A stretch of 64,000 nucleotides of DNA from Streptacidiphilus sp. P02-A3a (lineage in GTDB: Bacteria; Actinomycetota; Actinomycetes; Streptomycetales; Streptomycetaceae). The DNA lies in contig NZ_CP048289.1 of the NCBI RefSeq assembly GCF_014084105.1, forward strand, positions 62,001 to 126,000, read 5' to 3'. Positions 63,268 to 64,000 of this stretch are shown here, one piece after another; the stretch's first letter is position 1, and the number at the start of each line of letters is the position of its first letter. The position numbers and the translations under genes are program-made. The notes under the pieces are model-generated. The model had not been told where the DNA came from. It ran no database searches and worked only from the letters and a program-made list of their open reading frames with translations.

Positions 63268-64000
63268 TCAGCCCACCTGGATGGTCGTGGACACGGTCGT
63301 CTCGTCGATGGCGTCCGAGCGGATGCTCACCGCCAGCAGCCACCGGCCCTGGAGCGGGAGTTCCAGGTTCGACGCCGCCCAGTGGCCGACGTCCACCTGG
63401 GACAGGGCCACCGGCAGCGGGCCGAGGTCCTTCGCCGCCAGCGAGAGGCTGACGTCCAGCTCGGGCACGGTCACCGGCTTGCCGCTCTTGTCGAAGACGT
63501 AGGCGTGCAGCGTGTTCAGGCCGGTGCGGGCCGGGTCGATCTCGATGTTGATCCTGCCGTTGGCGTTGTCCCCGGGACCGCCGGTGCTGTACGGCAGGGT
63601 GACGCTGACCGGCTGGGTCCGGGTCGCCGCGACCGCCGCGTTCTGCTCGGTGACGGCGCGGCCGGGCGCGGTGTTGGTCAGCAGCGTGGTGACCACCAGC
63701 ACGATCACCGCGAAGGTCACCTCCAGCAGCACCGAGCGCAGCAGCATCCCGCGCGCCGGGGAGGCCTGCCGCGCCCGCTGGTCGGCCACCCCGGCCCGCA
63801 GCGCCCGCTGCCGGGCCAGCTGCGCCCGGCGCACCGGGTCGTCGGAAAGGTCCGGCTGGTCGGTCTCCGGCTCCGACTCCGACTCCGACTCGGTCCCAGG
63901 CTCCGGCTCGGGTCCCGGCTCCGGCTCGGGTCCCGGCCCCGGCTCCGGTCCCGGCTCCGGGGTGGTGCGCAGGACGGCGGTCCAGCGGCGGGACATGGCG
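63268..64000 (-). CDS. CopD/YcnJ-like copper membrane protein, C-terminal part (cut by window edge)
   Basis: At least 242 residues are present. After an acidic Pro-Glu repeat stretch come RRAQLARQRALRAGVADQRARQASPARGMLLRSVLLEVTFAVIVLVVTTLLTNTAPGRA, which resembles the last helix of CopC-CopD fusions, and then an outside beta domain (about 120 residues) ending NLELPLQGRWLLAVSIRSDAIDETTVSTTIQV, as in YtkA/CopC-type copper proteins. The ATG at 63996 is probably internal, since the frame stays open to the edge. It lies just ahead of efeB in one operon. Confidence 0.7.
   Translation of the reverse strand, partial: AMSRRWTAVLRTTPEPGPEPGPGPEPEPGPEPEPGTESESESEPETDQPDLSDDPVRRAQLARQRALRAGVADQRARQASPARGMLLRSVLLEVTFAVIVLVVTTLLTNTAPGRAVTEQNAAVAATRTQPVSVTLPYSTGGPGDNANGRINIEIDPARTGLNTLHAYVFDKSGKPVTVPELDVSLSLAAKDLGPLPVALSQVDVGHWAASNLELPLQGRWLLAVSIRSDAIDETTVSTTIQVG

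Overview
This is a GC-rich actinomycete chromosome segment of Streptomyces, Kitasatospora or Streptacidiphilus type. The signs are codon use with G or C in nearly every third position, many GTG starts, a Rex operator ahead of cydABCD, a Streptomyces-type parS palindrome, a TPP riboswitch ahead of thiC, and several families typical of streptomycetes (DUF5326, SCO-type anchored proteins, F420/LLM oxidoreductase). The parS site, together with a cyd operon followed by serS and pheA, suggests the conserved chromosome core fairly close to oriC. The genus is inference.

1-12.8 kb, housekeeping and redox: a partial MFS exporter, an old-yellow-enzyme reductase, a MerR regulator with thioredoxin, a globin-reductase fusion, a Nudix hydrolase, a small four-helix membrane protein, a cupin, TenA, a convergent DUF5326/flotillin pair with an NfeD-like partner, a divergent quinone reductase/MarR pair with a duplicated operator, and thiC behind a TPP riboswitch.

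12.8-16.8 kb, accessory island: a long untranslated leader with several perfect stems, then three translationally coupled genes (HEPN-like protein, KGGVGR-motif ATPase, P-loop ATPase) with visibly lower GC, then a decayed HTH antitoxin gene. An ATP-dependent RNA ligase follows. This is the best candidate for an undescribed conflict or defence system.

18-34.6 kb: asd, a membrane protein with SSPG repeats, a metallophosphoesterase, a LacI regulator, an HisC-type aminotransferase, and two related MacA/MacB-like export modules with a lipoprotein between them. The second module has the only permease and is followed by a secreted beta-type protein and an OmpR-type two-component system. Matching 11-bp-spaced direct repeats precede both adaptor genes.

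34.6-42.7 kb: a Rex-controlled cydA-cydB-cydDC operon. A perfect parS palindrome covers the start codon of cydDC, and cydDC carries a one-base frameshift in a G run. A HAD phosphatase and an LLM oxidoreductase follow.

42.7-47.2 kb, a toxin-antitoxin patchwork: two VapBC modules, a DUF433/DUF5615-type pair, a decayed third vapC, truncated copies of two unknown genes, and three broken fragments of the neighbouring LLM gene. All three fragments are joined to the same ~58-bp sequence.

47.2-64 kb: an ARMT1/DUF89 phosphatase, four tandem membrane-anchored paralogues, two ABC-2 transporters, a CynX/NimT-type MFS exporter with a FadR-type regulator, serS with a HAD phosphatase, a 650-bp intergenic region with a cluster of DnaA-box-like sequences, pheA, an EfeB/DyP peroxidase, and the end of a CopD-like copper protein cut by the window edge.
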